The translations under genes and the position numbers were made by a program. Under the pieces are notes generated by a model, which saw nothing but the letters and a program-made list of their open reading frames with translations, made no database searches and was not told where the DNA came from. Shown one piece after another: positions 1 to 11,016 of a stretch of 64,000 nt of DNA. This DNA comes from Batillaria attramentaria. Its lineage: Eukaryota; Mollusca; Gastropoda; Batillariidae. Positions within the stretch are counted from its first letter, which is position 1, and each line of letters opens with the position of its first letter. The DNA is taken from positions 907,001 through 971,000 of the forward strand of contig JACVVK020000204.1 of NCBI GenBank assembly GCA_018292915.2. The letters run 5' to 3'.

Positions 1-357
1 GTCCGAAATACCGTCTGCAGCTAACATCTCTTTCAAACGGTGCGACTCATTACTTTATCCGTCCATTCCCGCCCAAACTAACCAAATTCCGAAGCACAAA
101 ACACACTTCATCAGATAGCTTAGACAATCAGCTACAAATACAAATGCTTATTTGGCCGTCGCATTTTTTTTTTAAATACCCAGCAACCACCATTTTAAGT
201 CCGAAACACCGTCTGCCGGTAACATCTCTTTCAAACGGTCCGACTCATTCCTTTCTCCCTCCATTCTCGCCCATACAGACCAAATTCCGAAACACAAAAC
301 ACACGTCAGGAGATAGCATAGACACTCAGCTACAAACACAAATGCTCATTTGGCCGT
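1..357. repeat. ~199-bp tandem repeat, two units, truncated by the window start
   Basis: A unit beginning GTCCGAAAYACCGTCTGC at position 1 recurs at about 200, and the two units align along about 160 bp with roughly 85-90% identity by eye (shared landmarks: ACATCTCTTTCAAACGGT, CAAATTCCGAARCACAAAAC, TTTGGCCGTC). The first unit carries a T-rich insertion before the second. It looks like the edge of a satellite-like array that continues off the left end. No coding potential is seen. Confidence 0.75.
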
Positions 358-375
358 CACACAGACTCCATTCAT

Positions 376-490
376 TCAGCGCTTGACACAGGTTCTGGAT
401 TTTCTGTAACTGAATGGTTTAGGGAGTTGATTCCATAGAGCCGCAGCTTGAAAGGAAAGGGTTTCTGACGGAATGTTTTAGTTTTTACAG
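376..490 (-). pseudogene. LINE (L2/CR1-like) reverse transcriptase C-terminal scrap
   Basis: On the minus strand one frame reads a short peptide containing ALWNQLP followed by a Ser/Arg-rich tail and a stop at 376-378. The pattern (aromatic/Ala, WN, x-LP) is the conserved tail of reverse transcriptases of L2/CR1/Jockey-type non-LTR elements. Only about 30 residues survive, so this is a 5'-truncated relic. The flanking sequence to 780 holds nothing else I recognise. Confidence 0.4.
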
Positions 491-786
491 TGAGGGTGCA
501 AAGAAAGTTAGTGCAGGAGCTACATAACTGCAGTGCTTTACCCAGTCTTTTGAATTGGCTCATAGTCATAGCGCCGCGGACTGAACCCAACACGCACGAT
601 CACGTGAATCACACGCATTCTGTCACATTACATTCACGTGTTTCGAAGGGCCAGTTTAGCAACTGGGCGAAGGGGCCGGGTGGGGGGGGGGGCGACCATG
701 TGTTAAGGTTTTTACTACCATGCACCCACCGTTTGTGCAGAGCCTTTGCATACCTTTGTGTGATTATTATTATTATTGTTATTATT

Positions 787-1251
787 TGCTGCCCCAACTC
801 TTTGCCAGTTCCAGTGGTGTTCCTCCCAGGTAATGGTTTGAATCCACTGAGGGCTCGAAAGGGCAATTTTTATTATGCATGATGATGAAGATGAGGATGA
901 TGGTAAGATGATGCTATGGAGGTCCGTGTGGTTTGAGACTGCGGGACAGGGCCGCATTCCACGCTTCCTGTCATAAATATCCCGGCATTAACCAGGCCCG
1001 GAAACTACGGCACCTGCGGTGCCGGCCGTGTAGTCATCCACATCACGACGTGGGAAGCATCCCTAAAGTCGCACCCGTGAAGTGGGTGAATCTCCGCTGT
1101 GTGGCAACAGCCTCCCCATTGGGCCGATAGCACACCCGCTCTGGGAAGGAGCCGACCTAGGTAGGAAAAATCCCGCTTGCCTCGGCTGGGACTCAAACCC
1201 GGGTCTCCCGGTCCATGGTCCGAAGTGCTAACCACTACACTACGGGGGCCG
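787..1251 (-). mobile_element. SINE-A, full-length copy (tRNA-derived SINE)
   Basis: Read on the minus strand, it starts with a tRNA-like head (GCCCCCGTAGTGTAGTGG, then a B-box-like GGTT-x-GAGTCCC around 1190-1205), continues through a ~390-bp body shared with copies at 6760-7244 and 11180-16075, and ends at an (AAT)n-like tail near 764-786. This copy is more diverged (for example in the B box) than the one at 6760. The head resembles the Glu/Asp/Gly-type tRNA start. Open frames inside it are fortuitous. Confidence 0.85.
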
Positions 1252-3050
1252 GTGAAAGTGCTTATTCTTATCTTTCAAACCGTACCCAACACGATTAGGA
1301 AACGTATGAGGAAGACCTCTTTCCCCAAAAAATCTAAAAATTGCTAAAATCGCCCGGTTGGCAATGGTTTGCATGCACACAGTGCCTGGGTCACGGGGGA
1401 ATTACACCGTACACGACGGGAGGTCAAGGTCGGCAATGAGTTAAAAGTTTTTTTGTTGTTTTTTTGTTTCAGGTCTTTAAGAATATCTCACAGTGTAAAT
1501 CCCTCCGCTTTTGGAGTTTTGTCATATTCACAGGCAATTTTATCTATTTCCAAATATTTTCAATATTTGTCCATATAGACTTAATGGTGTAGCTATTGTT
1601 CTGTATAAGACTCCAGATATGTGTAAAAGACCGTATTTAACTTTCGAATCCCGGTTCGGGCCAAATATAATATATTTGTGCTGGCCCTTTTCACCAGCAT
1701 CAACATATCAACTGAACGGCATCTCAGCCTTTTGACCAACCCTGTGGCTTTGAATAAGGTCACTGAAAATGAATGGTCTTCAGACCGTGCTGATTTCGGG
1801 TGTGGTAAAGAGTAAGCAGTTACTAAAAGAGTGCCATCATTCACCCAAGACACCGCTTTCTTGGACTTTCACCGAAACTCTGTGGCTTTGGTCTTTGTGT
1901 GTGAGATCACTGGAAACTGTATGACGAAATGACAACTATGCCAGTTACAAGTATGAGATAATTATGAATTGCCTCGCATTTGTGACTTTTTGTCGGAACT
2001 GCAATCAGATTCTAAAGTATGCTGGAATTCTCAGGCCGGGTCGACTGGAAACCTCAGTGGCTGGACGCCTGGACCGGCTGGCCCCGGTTTTGTTTACACT
2101 ACGCTGGGCAGTAGGGACCAAAAGTGCTAGTAAGAAATAGAAGGGCGGCCCTTTTTCAGTGTGCAGAATTCACAGCGATGTAAAGGTCAAGTCGACCTGT
2201 ACCTTGTCAGTTTTATTCGAGCACGGCACTTTGGCTGATAATTAGTGGGAGCCGAAGCACCACTCAACTATCTCTGCAGACAAATGTACACTCACAGTCA
2301 GAATATATTATATGTAATAGACCTACTACCCATAAACGTATACTTTACTAGTACACATTGATCAGTCCTTACTGACTTGGTGATGACCGATCCACTGCCG
2401 GATTTGTCACTGACTGCCAGTCGAATCAGTGGTCATATTAATTTTATTTTGAATAAAATAGAATTGAATAGTACGTATAATGATATACTTTTACGCTTCA
2501 ATATTATAGTATTATGTACAATGACGTACAGATGCGGTTACGGATGACAACATCGTCGCTGAGGGGGCCAGCACACGGCCCCCCGGGCTCTTCGCTGTTT
2601 ATGGACAGTGTCTGGTCTTGCACAAAATTTTCTAACATAAAAAAGGCATGCATACACAGGAAGAGGACAACGGCAAATGCATGTTTTCAGCTGGAATCAG
2701 TTGTTGAAATTCAGTTCTAAGTCCAGTCAGCGGAGACTTGAAAAGTAAAAGATAGTACATGTATTTATATGGCCCAATTGAATAATATGACGTTCCGGTT
2801 TTATTTTGATGATAATATGAAGAACTTTGAAACAAAAATAGAAACGTCATATTATTTGCCATGTAATAAACATCCTTTTAATATGATCACAATTTATTTG
2901 GAAATATTAAGAACTTTAAAGTTATCTCATGCATAGAAATTTCACTAACATATTAAAAAAAAAACAAAAAAAATTAGATATCTGGGAGAGACAAAGAAAA
3001 AAAAAAAGGGGGGGGGTGGGGTAGGGGGGTTAATTAAAAAAAAAAAAAAA
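1252..3050. other. Non-coding stretch, nothing recognised
   Basis: AT-rich in 2270-2520 and 2720-2960, with A-runs and a G-run at about 2949-3050. I see no ORF with family resemblance and no terminal repeats. Short frames on both strands are random. Confidence 0.5.
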
Positions 3051-3053
3051 AAC

Positions 3054-3127
3054 ACCGCGACTAGGGATCGAACCCACGACGTTCGGATTTCCAATCTAGC
3101 GTTCTAACCAACTGAGCTATGGGGATA
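3054..3127 (-). repeat. tRNA-like sequence (SINE head or tRNA pseudogene)
   Basis: The minus strand reads TATCCCCATAGCTCAGTTGG, then TTAGAAC, and later GTGGGTTCGATCCC. These are good A- and B-box matches with correct spacing for a tRNA of about 73 nt, followed directly by a run of 18 T residues (a pol III terminator). The acceptor ends do not pair and the anticodon stem is poor, so I do not call a functional tRNA. Confidence 0.5.
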
Positions 3128-3173
3128 GGTGAAGAAACATAAATATGGACATACCAGTTCATGCATGTGATAC

Positions 3174-3174
<1 letters not shown>

Positions 3175-3233
<59 letters not shown>
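3175..3233. repeat. (TG)n microsatellite
   Basis: About 29 uninterrupted TG dinucleotides. The Cys-Val frame it produces is an artefact. Confidence 0.98.
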
Positions 3234-3236
<3 letters not shown>

Positions 3237-4222
3237 AAGTTTCTTGTTCCAGCTTTAAGTCTGTTCGATCATTTGGCTTTTTTGTTTAGTTGTTTGTTCT
3301 TCAAAACGGCAAGTTTGAAAATTGGTTGCAAGACCAAAACTTTTATCGTTTTCAAAACAAGTTGCGCGCCGTTTACAAGCGCAAGACTATTTATGGCTGG
3401 CATGGCTTTCCTCTCCGTAGGCGGCCAGCGCCAACGCCACGCTATTCGCGTTGCCACGCTATTGGCATTGCATAACATGACCTAATTCCGCACGCTGGAC
3501 GCTTCGTCCTCTTGTCCGATGTGTCCAGCTCATTGCGCCAGCGTCGCTTTTGGAAGACAGACTTCAGTTCGCTCGGCAGCAGCGGATTTCCTCTGTTTTT
3601 ACAAACTTGATCCCGCCACCTCCCCATTTACCCCACCTGGGTGCTATGCGCATTTCAGTTCTCACCCCTTTTTCGTTTACCCTGTCTTATAGAAGCTCAC
3701 TTAGATATGCCTACCTCAGTGCCTGCGTACCACATGAAAGTGTGACTAATTTGCCTTTGATTTCAAATCTTTCCCGAGCGGACTTCCGTGTCACTTGTGT
3801 CGGGAATCTACTCTTGAGCTGTTTTCTGCGTAGTTACCGCCTTATGCTGGTTCCAAATAGTTTGATTTGACTTAATTGCTTGGCTTTTTCTTTGCTTTCA
3901 GTATCTCAGTGTAAGTAGCGCGAGGCGGGTTCAGCCCCCAAAACAGTAGTGGATTTCGCAATACTGCTTTTCTCAGTCCTTGAATCTTGGACTTGTATGT
4001 TTTATTAATCCTTTGCTGGGATTTTGCTTTTCCGTTTTGTCAAATAAATTCACTGAACGTGGACAACTCCGCCAATAGCCCGGGTCGTGTTTTAGTTACT
4101 GTAGGATTTGACTTGTGTTACCTCTACAGGGCGAACATGCAGTAGATTCTCTGGGACACAAAGTTTTCCCTGTCTCACGAATGCCAGACATAAATAAAGT
4201 TATTTCAATTTCATTTTCAATT

Positions 4223-4253
<31 letters not shown>

Positions 4254-4260
4254 GGCCATG
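3234..4260. other. Non-coding stretch ending in a polyA-signal-like tail and (CT)n
   Basis: No coding family recognised. The end (4190-4225: AATAAAG, then repeated TTTCAATTTC-like words, then (CT)14 at 4225-4253) looks like the 3' end of a retroelement whose body I cannot identify. Confidence 0.4.
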
Positions 4261-4563
4261 AACTTCTTTTCTGATGTACGGGCTGTGTGTGTGGCCGGGT
4301 TGATCTTCAGCTACCTATTCCCCATAAAAAAAATGCTCATACACATCTTTTAATGCGATACAACGTTGTGTACACTTTGCGCGAGCTCTGAACATTTCAA
4401 TTCTACGACTGTTGTTACACTACTGGAGTATCATTGTGGTCACCGCGTCATTGAGTACGCTTCTGTTGACTCAGTGCCATCAATACAGGTGTGATGATAG
4501 ATACCATAAAAAACAGCTCAGAACGATCTGTGAACACAAAAATGGTAACATTACCTCCTTTAT

Positions 4564-4800
4564 TTACATGTAGGGTTTCGGTGGTGGAACAGATTCTGTC
4601 CAGGGAGATGGCAAAGTCTGCCATGTGCCATGGACTTCATAGGCGCTTATGCTCTTTTCCCAGAAATACAAAGCATTTGTTGATCCATACGTTCTCACAG
4701 CCTGTAAAGCTGCCCTGACCCAGGTCTCTTTCCATTCCTGCTCCAGCTTGACCGGCTTACATGCACTGCAGTAATACACAAGAGCTCGTGTGCCATTTTC
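4564..4800 (-). pseudogene. Unrecognised coding-like fragment
   Basis: The minus strand has an open frame of about 75 residues, rich in Trp and aromatics (motifs QEWKETW, NALYFWEKS), ending at a stop followed closely by AATAAAGG, a polyA-signal-like hexamer. Composition and frame look more protein-like than the surrounding DNA. Upstream the frame is closed by stops, so this is either a last exon or a fragment of a mobile-element gene. I do not recognise the family. Confidence 0.2.
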
Positions 4801-5019
4801 ACTGTTAATCTGCCTCTACGTCTGCTGTATATTATGCTGACACTGTCACGAAACAAGTACACCTCTCCCGTGAAAATGATACAAACATCCCGGACTGTGC
4901 AAGAGATCAAAGACAAAGTGTTACCGCCAGCCCTGTTTCCCGGCCTTCACAGATTTCCCATCCTTCTGCCAGTCTGCAGAGTCTTTACGTACGCCTGCAA
5001 AAAGTGCTGCCGCAAATTA

Positions 5020-5640
5020 GAATTTCATTAGTAGTGTATCTGTATGTAGTCGTGTGGTTCACGATCTTCGTGGATTTTCTTTCACCCACTAGCTTCACGT
5101 CCTCTGACCAACTTACGCGCTAGCCGGGAGCGGACGCTTCTCTGGTCAATATCATTTGTGTGATGGGGGAGGCAACCGAGTTTTTCCACTGTGATATCCC
5201 CAATGCCCCAGTGGATTGCTCACACCGGACCAAGATGCCATACTACTATTTTACGGGTACCAGCAACAGGGCACGAGTTTCATCTAGTCAATAGTTCCGT
5301 GGAAACTCGGAGACACAGCGATGACCATTGACGGTTAGCCCTTGTCAATCTTCTCGTACGGAAATTCCCTACAGTGGAAGTAATGAAAGAGAAAAACAAC
5401 AAAAACATACTCTTTATTAACAATGCCCCGCTTGAGGTCAAAAGTCACCTAGACACTGAGCTGCAAAACAAACAGGAAACACAGTATTTTGGTGCAATGC
5501 GTCGACCATTCTGGCCCGATTTGACGAGTTTAGTAAAATGGCTTTTTTCAGTATTGCCAAGACGTACTGCCAAGATGATGACGAGGGCTAGTATTCAAAA
5601 TGATGCGTAAAATGGCCATGTTATGGGACAGCCAGTCAGA
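5020..5640. repeat. Dispersed ~600-bp repeat, copy 1 (copy 2 at 32955-33540)
   Basis: Shares long aligned blocks with 32955-33540, such as CTGTATGTAGTCGTG, CCATACTACTATTTTACGGG, and the words around ATGCGTCGA, TTGACGAGTTTAGT and ATGATGACGAGGG. It is non-coding in both copies. The right edge of this copy abuts an L1-type endonuclease fragment, so it may be a retroelement 5' region. Confidence 0.7.
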
Positions 5641-5788
5641 ACTAAACCTCTTTCTGCCCAGGTGAGTTTCTTGCAAAAAGTATACATCATGCTTTTGTTG
5701 CCTAAGAAAATGAAAAACATCTCTTCTTTTTGCACTATTATTTAACCCGTTCACATTCAGTGAACCAAACTTAAACTCAGCAACCTTA
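5641..5788 (-). pseudogene. L1/Tx1-like LINE endonuclease N-terminus fragment
   Basis: The minus strand encodes a ~45-residue stretch with the classic start of APE-type endonucleases: a hydrophobic lead, then NVNGLN, a Lys/Arg pair, a Phe-Leu helix, and the QETHL motif whose Glu is a metal ligand. The frame dissolves soon after QETHL. The fragment could belong to the same L1/Tx1-like class as the element at 39.7-42.6 kb. Confidence 0.65.
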
Positions 5789-6759
5789 TCTATAATGATT
5801 TAGTTGTTTATGACTGTACCAGTGCTTAAAACAAAGGTTGCTTGACAGCATGATTGCATGGGCCCAACACTTTATGATGATAAGAACAAGAAGATTTGCA
5901 GTCGGCAAAAACAAATAGATGGGACTGAGAAGGAATGAAATTGCATTCGGCATTTGGTTCTGAACTAGGAAAGCAAAGAGCGACATGAAATCAAAATACA
6001 CTGGTTAAAAAAAAAAACATGTACACAGGCATGACAAAGAACAAATCAACAGAAAATGGACGCAGACAAGGAATTTTTATGCGAGCACTGCTCTGCCTTC
6101 GCCATTAACGGAGAATGAATAATAAAGACGAACCGTAAGGCACTGAATCTCGCTTGAAATCCCTCACACATCACACACAAGTACACGCTTTCGGCCATTT
6201 TGGCTTGACACACTTTAGTCACGTGACCTTTAGCCGGGGATTACATGTACTGTAAGTTGTTCAGGAGAGCCTTTGGGCGTAGTTTGTGTCTCGGTAAACA
6301 TACAGAGCTGAGAAAGATTTCGGGTACACTTAGTAGCAGAAATTTTTGTCTACACCGTCTCTGTGCAACAGTCCCAAAAAGGCTATACGGTGTAGAGGTT
6401 ATCCTTATCACGTGACAAGTCATGTGTTTGTGTTTATAAACAGACAACACGTGGACTGGTGTTTGGGCAGTCTGGTAAAGGGCTTGTCCGCCCCCTTTCC
6501 CCTCTCCTCTCTCTCTTTCTCGTTCGTCACCGGCAGCCTACTATAAGCTTGTGTAGTTACCATAGGAGTGTGTTGCTATCCCTCGACCCTCTCCGTCACG
6601 TCCCGTGAACTGGATTGCCAGTGAGAGTTATGGAAGAAAAAAGAAAAAAAAAGCCTGTCGTCTCAAGGCAAGAATTGTTCTTGAGTTTGGGCCTGTCGAT
6701 TATCTCTTTGTCAGGGACGTGAGGGAGGAGGGAAGGAAAACAAACAACACCCACCTACC
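5789..6759. other. Non-coding stretch, nothing recognised
   Basis: No family resemblance in any frame. Pyrimidine-rich around 6480-6535. May contain the 5' UTR of the minus-strand LINE fragment next to it. Confidence 0.4.
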
Positions 6760-7244
6760 GGCCCCCGTAGTGTAGTGGTTAGCACTTCGGATCATGGACC
6801 GGGAGACCCGGGTTCGAATCCCAGCCGAGGCAAGCGGGATTTTTCCTACCTAGGTCGGCTCCTACCCAGAGCGGGTGTGCTATGGGCCCGATGGGGAGGC
6901 TGTTGCCACACAGCCGAGTTTCACCCACTTCACGGGTGCGACTTTGGGGGTGCTTCCCTTTGTATGACACATCTCAAGATGTGGATGATTACACGGCCGG
7001 CACCGCAGGTGCCGTAGTTCCCGGGCCTGGTTAATGCCGGGATATTTATGACAGGAAGCGTGGAATGCGGCCCTGTCCCGCAGTCCCAAACCACATGGAC
7101 CTCCATAGCATCATCTTACTATCATCCTCATCTCCATCATCATGCATAATAAAAAAATTGTCCCAGCTTCCGAGTCCTCCGTGGGTTCCACCCATGACCT
7201 GGGAGGATCACCACTGGAGAGTTGGGGCAGCAAAAAAAAAAAAA
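6760..7244 (+). mobile_element. SINE-A, best-preserved full-length copy
   Basis: Starts with a tRNA-like head (6761-6833) bearing the A box (TAGTGTAGTGGTTAGCAC) and a perfect B box (GGGTTCGAATCCC). The ~390-bp body is shared with the copies at 787-1251 and 11180-16075. It ends in a TTGGGGCAGC motif and an A-run at 7232-7244. This is the reference copy for defining the family here. The presence of body and A-tail shows this is a SINE and not a tRNA gene. Confidence 0.92.
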
Positions 7245-7275
7245 CCACCTTTACACACCGCTGTCTGCGGTGTGA

Positions 7276-7767
7276 CTAAGCAGCCCGTTTGAGATCAGTT
7301 GCGCTGTTGTTCCGCCGGGGGCGGACCAGAGCGTCCCTTTCACTTTTTCTTCTACAGACTCCAGTCTCTGCATACAGCTCTGCAAGTCCGATTTCAGCTG
7401 GGCGTTCTCTTGTTGGAGATCGAACACCTCGCCCCTTAGTGCCTGTATGTCCGTAAGCTGCTTTTCTATAGAGTCCAACTTTCTCATAACATCTGCCAGA
7501 CAGACTTTCGTGAGCATCGGAACCGGGTAGCTCGGCCATAGCAGTTGTAGCGTCTCTATTCAGCACTGCGAAGTGTGTTTTGATGGACATACGTCCAGCG
7601 TCCTTGTTCGGTTGAAATTTCCGAGCTTTTCGGGCTTTCCTCTGAAGCTCGGCCTTTCTCTCGCTGGAAACAGCACACTCAAAGCTGGAAGATTTATCGT
7701 GACTGGAGTCTGTACTGTTATCACACGCTTTACGCTTGGCTGCCCCCGCACGATTCATGGCGAACAC
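7276..7767 (-). pseudogene. LINE ORF1-like coiled-coil protein, frameshifted
   Basis: The minus strand starts with a Lys/Ser-rich segment (start codon at 7767; words AAKRKA, KSSSF) in one frame. Near 7510 it shifts to another frame containing a heptad-rich coiled coil (VMRKLDSIEKQL, DLQQENAQLKSDL). A basic/acidic N-terminus followed by a coiled coil is typical of ORF1 proteins of L1/Tx1-like non-LTR elements. The RRM-like C-terminus is missing and the SINE-A tail lies immediately beyond, so it is a 5' relic. Confidence 0.5.
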
Positions 7768-7981
7768 AGACTACACGCTCACTGTATCCCATAACGACGG
7801 TCGGTTTTTACGAAGTTTTCTCGCCACACATACCAGTGTCCAGTGTTCATTCTCCGTCTGGCAGAAAAGCAGGGACCAAGCACCTACTTCATCATGTTAG
7901 GATAGTCCGGACATGAAAAAAATTGCTTGAAAATGTGAAAAAGTCACCAAAAAACGGAGAGCTCAAACACACACGTCCGCC

Positions 7982-8254
7982 ATGGACCGGTTGAGCAGTG
8001 CTCTCTCTATCTATGATTTAAGTGTGTTGAAAGACAGATTGAACACAAACATTGACAATACTGAGGTCTTCAAACAAGCAGACAGAGATACCAGGAAACG
8101 CATTAGTGATCTTGAAAAAGAAATTGACAGTCAGAGGCCTTTTCGAGAAGAAACAATTGGAAGTTTTTAGACATTTGTGAGTCAACAAACGAGGACTACT
8201 CTGCTTGTGCACAGAAGATCGTAGATGTTCTGAACGAGTACTCAGTTCGACGGA
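7982..8254 (+). pseudogene. LINE-A copy 1 ORF1, N-terminal part
   Basis: Encodes a ~60-residue helical segment (DRLNTNID, RKRISDLEKEID) that aligns with the coiled coil of copy 2 (34.5-34.85 kb) and almost identically with copy 3 (39334-39490). A frame change occurs near 8145-8165. ORF1 then continues in broken frames until the TIR element inserted at 8255, and resumes at 9502 with the ERAHRVG and PRPLIVRFS motifs of L1-ORF1-type (Transposase_22-like) RNA-binding domains. Confidence 0.7.
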
Positions 8255-8414
8255 CCAGGGGCCGTGGTCACGACGCGTTCGTAACTTTTCCGCCACCGAT
8301 TTACGCACGCGAGGGTCCGTAACTTACGATTTGTGATAAAATTGGGTGGTCATGACGTTTGCGCAGAGTTACGGCCGCTCGTAAACCCTTGCGTATTGTA
8401 CACCACCTAGGAGG

Positions 8415-8612
8415 GTGTCGGAAAGGTGCCGTAGCCTTTGCGTAAATCTGAAAAATGGCGGCCCGCTTGAACTGCAAATGAGAAGAGCATTGCGACGGGA
8501 AAGGGTGTTCCGCGATCGTACTAACCCTTTTGACTTGTACGACGATGTGGACATGCTTCAAAGGTTTAGATTTAGGAGGAGAGACCTGCAGGAATTGTGC
8601 GATCTTCTGTAG
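8415..8612 (+). pseudogene. PIF/Harbinger (HARBI1-type) transposase N-terminal fragment
   Basis: A 65-residue open frame with RVFRDRTNPFDLYDD and FRFRRRDLQELCDLL. This matches the well-known N-terminus of Harbinger transposases: an arginine-rich 'R-x-F-R-D-R-x-N' segment, a DD/YDD turn, then 'RF-R-F-x-R' and a hydrophobic helix. The catalytic DDE domain is absent; the frame ends at a stop in 8610-8612 and the DNA beyond is unrelated. The element is therefore non-autonomous. Confidence 0.8.
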
Positions 8613-8881
8613 GACGACTTGAGTGTAGACGGGGCGCGTTCAGTTCACTACGCACCCTGCAATGCAAAGGCCTGTGTGGCCAGCCGTACACACATCGTGG
8701 GTTTATTTGTTTCCTTTTTTGTGGGTTAACATTTGTTGTGTGTGTTTCGGACTAGTTCAGTGCTGAACGCACTCGGTCAGTCCTCACTGATCAGCCACCA
8801 CCGTTTTGATCGTATCAGTGCCTGTCAATGCAGGTCTCATTCATTGTGTTGTGGACCCGAAATGTGAGGGTTCCGAATTCA

Positions 8882-9240
8882 GAGTTTTGCCGCTGGTCAT
8901 GTTTATCTGCCGTAGCACCGGCGTCAGGTTAAATGCGTGGCATGTATGTGGAGAGTTTTGTTGATGTTGTTGTTATCCTCTCCTCTTTCGTTGTTCTTTG
9001 ATTGAGGTTCATTCCGTTGGTTTTCTTGCCAGTGAGCCTGCTGCATACGGTTTGTACGTGCAGTAAATGCTTCTACTGGTTGTAGTCCGTCCAATGTTGA
9101 GATAGAGACTGCTAGGGAGCGGTCTATATGCGACGTGCATGCTCTCCTGATCACACTCTCCACATACATACCACGCATTTAACCTGACGCTACGGCAGAT
9201 AAACATGACTCGATCAAAAACTCTGTAGTGAACGCGTAGT
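8882..9240. repeat. Inverted repeat (fold-back) nested in the Harbinger-like element
   Basis: 8882-8955 and 9160-9240 are inverted copies of each other (shared words CATGTTTATCTGCCGTAGC, GTCAGGTTAAATGCGTGG, ATGTATGTGGAGAG) with a ~200-bp loop. This probably marks a second small inverted-repeat insertion. Confidence 0.75.
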
Positions 9241-9501
9241 GAACACACCCCCTCTTCTCTTTCACTCTTCACGCTGCAAGGAGAATTTTGTGCAGGTCAC
9301 GTGATGGTGTTTTCCGTGGGAATCCCGGGGGTCCCACACCTATCTAAAAATAACCCGTACGTGACACCGTTTCCAGTAAGTGCGCGTCGTGACCGGCCAA
9401 CTAGCGGAAGAGATAGTTTTCACGTAGCCACATACGAACTTACGATCCGCAACCTATTTGCGCAAAGAAATTTGCGTTCGCGTCGTGACCACGGCTCCTG
9501 G

Positions 9502-9665
9502 TCCACAAACGACGTTGAGCGTGCGCACCGGGTGGGCAAGGACAAGAACAAACACCCCCGCCCCCTTATTGTACGCTTCAGTCGTGTCTCGTTACAGTTC
9601 CCAGCCTCTGATGTCCGATATGCTCCAGCGAACGCCGATCCAGACCCGGTCAGGGCGGGGTAGGG
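9502..9665 (+). pseudogene. LINE-A copy 1 ORF1, C-terminal part
   Basis: Resumes ORF1 downstream of the TIR element: NDVERAHRVG (out of frame with the upstream stretch) and PRPLIVRFSR, both matching copy 2 residues in the L1-ORF1-like domain. The frame then degenerates before the endonuclease begins at about 9720. Confidence 0.65.
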
Positions 9666-9719
9666 CCAAGGAAGTGGGCAGCAGCTAGGGGTGTGGCCCC
9701 GGCTCTCGTGATACTGACC

Positions 9720-10371
9720 ACAGGAAACCAGCAACATTTGTATGTTGGAATGTGGAAGGTATCGGGCAAAACCTGAGTGAGCCTGATTTTGTTGACTTTA
9801 TAACACATTTCGATTTTTGTTGTTTGGTGGAAACATTTGCTAGTTCTAGGTTTGATATCTCAGTGTACTTTAGTGACTTTCTTGTGTTTCATGTGCCTGC
9901 AAAGAAACTGTCGTACCAAGGTAGAGGATCGGGGGGAGTAGCATTACTAGTACGAAAAACTGTCACGCTATGTGTCTAAAATTGAGGTGAACATTAACAC
10001 TATTGCCGTGAAAATAGCCGCTACTTTGCTTAGCAGTGTACAAGACATTAGTTTGGTGTGTACCTATATACCCCCTCCCGCATTCCCGTACTACAAAGAC
10101 AAGGCAATGAACAGTAATATTCCAATTGTTGGGCAGTGGTTGTTGGATCTGCAAGATATACACAGAAACTGTCAGGTGATACTTTGTGGAGATTTTAATG
10201 CTCGCACTGGTCAGTGGCAAAACACAACTGACGATGATATGCTTGACGATTCAGTGTGGCGTGATCCGGAGACAGACGATGGTAGATGCTCCCAGAACAC
10301 AGTAATTAATCAGTTTGGACGTTTGTTTATTGAACTCTGCTCAACAGTATCGCTGTGGGTGGTCAGTGACT
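9720..10371 (+). pseudogene. LINE-A copy 1 APE endonuclease, N-terminal two-thirds
   Basis: Two overlapping frames (9752-9979, then 9972-10373) encode an exonuclease-endonuclease-phosphatase fold: VETF (metal-binding Glu), GSGGVALLVRK (the G-G-V strand) and CGDFNAR (catalytic Asp-Asn). This is the target-nicking domain of APE-type non-LTR elements. A frameshift at about 9972 kills it. The domain is cut at 10371 by an L2/CR1-like LINE and resumes at 11129. Confidence 0.8.
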
Positions 10372-10966
10372 GACAGTAGTGACTTTGAGCTTCGGCGCAT
10401 TTCGTCCATTAGAAAGTACCTGACCACTGACTCTACAAAGACCTTAGTGACTTCACTCGTTCTCTCTCGCCTAGATTATTGTAACTCGCTCCTTGCCGGT
10501 CTTCCTCAAAATCAGTTAGACAAAATTCAAAAAGTAATGAACTGTGCCGCCCGTCTTATCTTCAAAACACCAAAACGCCAACATGTCCCTCCTCTCCTAT
10601 CTGATCTGCACTGGCTGTCCATCCAAAACAGAATTCACTACAAACTTGCCACTCTCTGCTACATTATCTCAGGTTCTGCTCCCTCCTATCTGTCCGCTCT
10701 CATTCAGCTCTACACACCATCCCGCAACCTCCGTTCTTCCTCCGACACCCGTCTTCTCCGTATTCCCATCCGTCGGAAAAAGTTTCAAGGCCAGCGTGCG
10801 TTTTCATACATTGGTCCTGTAATCTGGAACGGCCTCCCCTCTCACATCCGTCATGCTCAGTATGTAAGTCTCACTTTAAAACACATCTTTTCTCCATGCA
10901 GTAGCAGCAACCAACCCATGCCCCTCCCCTCCCCGCTCTCTATCTCTGCATGCCACCTGCAAAAAA

Positions 10967-11016
<50 letters not shown>

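Larger units (their letters stand above)
8255..9501. mobile_element. TIR DNA transposon (Harbinger-like transposase relic) inserted in LINE-A ORF1
   Basis: Left end 8255-8277 (CCAGGGGCCGTGGTCACGAC...) is the inverted match of 9479-9501 with one mismatch. The homologous uninterrupted ORF1 sequence at 39560-39575 (CGGAACTGGTCCAC) shows the empty site. The outermost five bases on the two sides are CCAGG and CCTGG, which could be a CCWGG target duplication rather than TIR. The interior carries a Harbinger-type transposase fragment and a nested inverted repeat. Confidence 0.8.

Noticed and set aside
3174..3485. Open frames running through (TG)n/(CA)n tracts (for example near 3.2, 11.0, 20.0, 25.5, 27.2, 29.4, 31.3 and 43.2 kb)
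   Set aside because: They encode Cys-Val, Thr-His or Val-Cys repeats from microsatellites and have no other support.
6761..6833. A functional tRNA gene (good A and B boxes)
   Set aside because: It is continuous with a SINE body and A-tail, and repeated elsewhere in the same form.
6775..7017. Open frames inside SINE-A copies
   Set aside because: The same frames are fortuitous translations of a tRNA-derived SINE body; copies differ by indels that break them.
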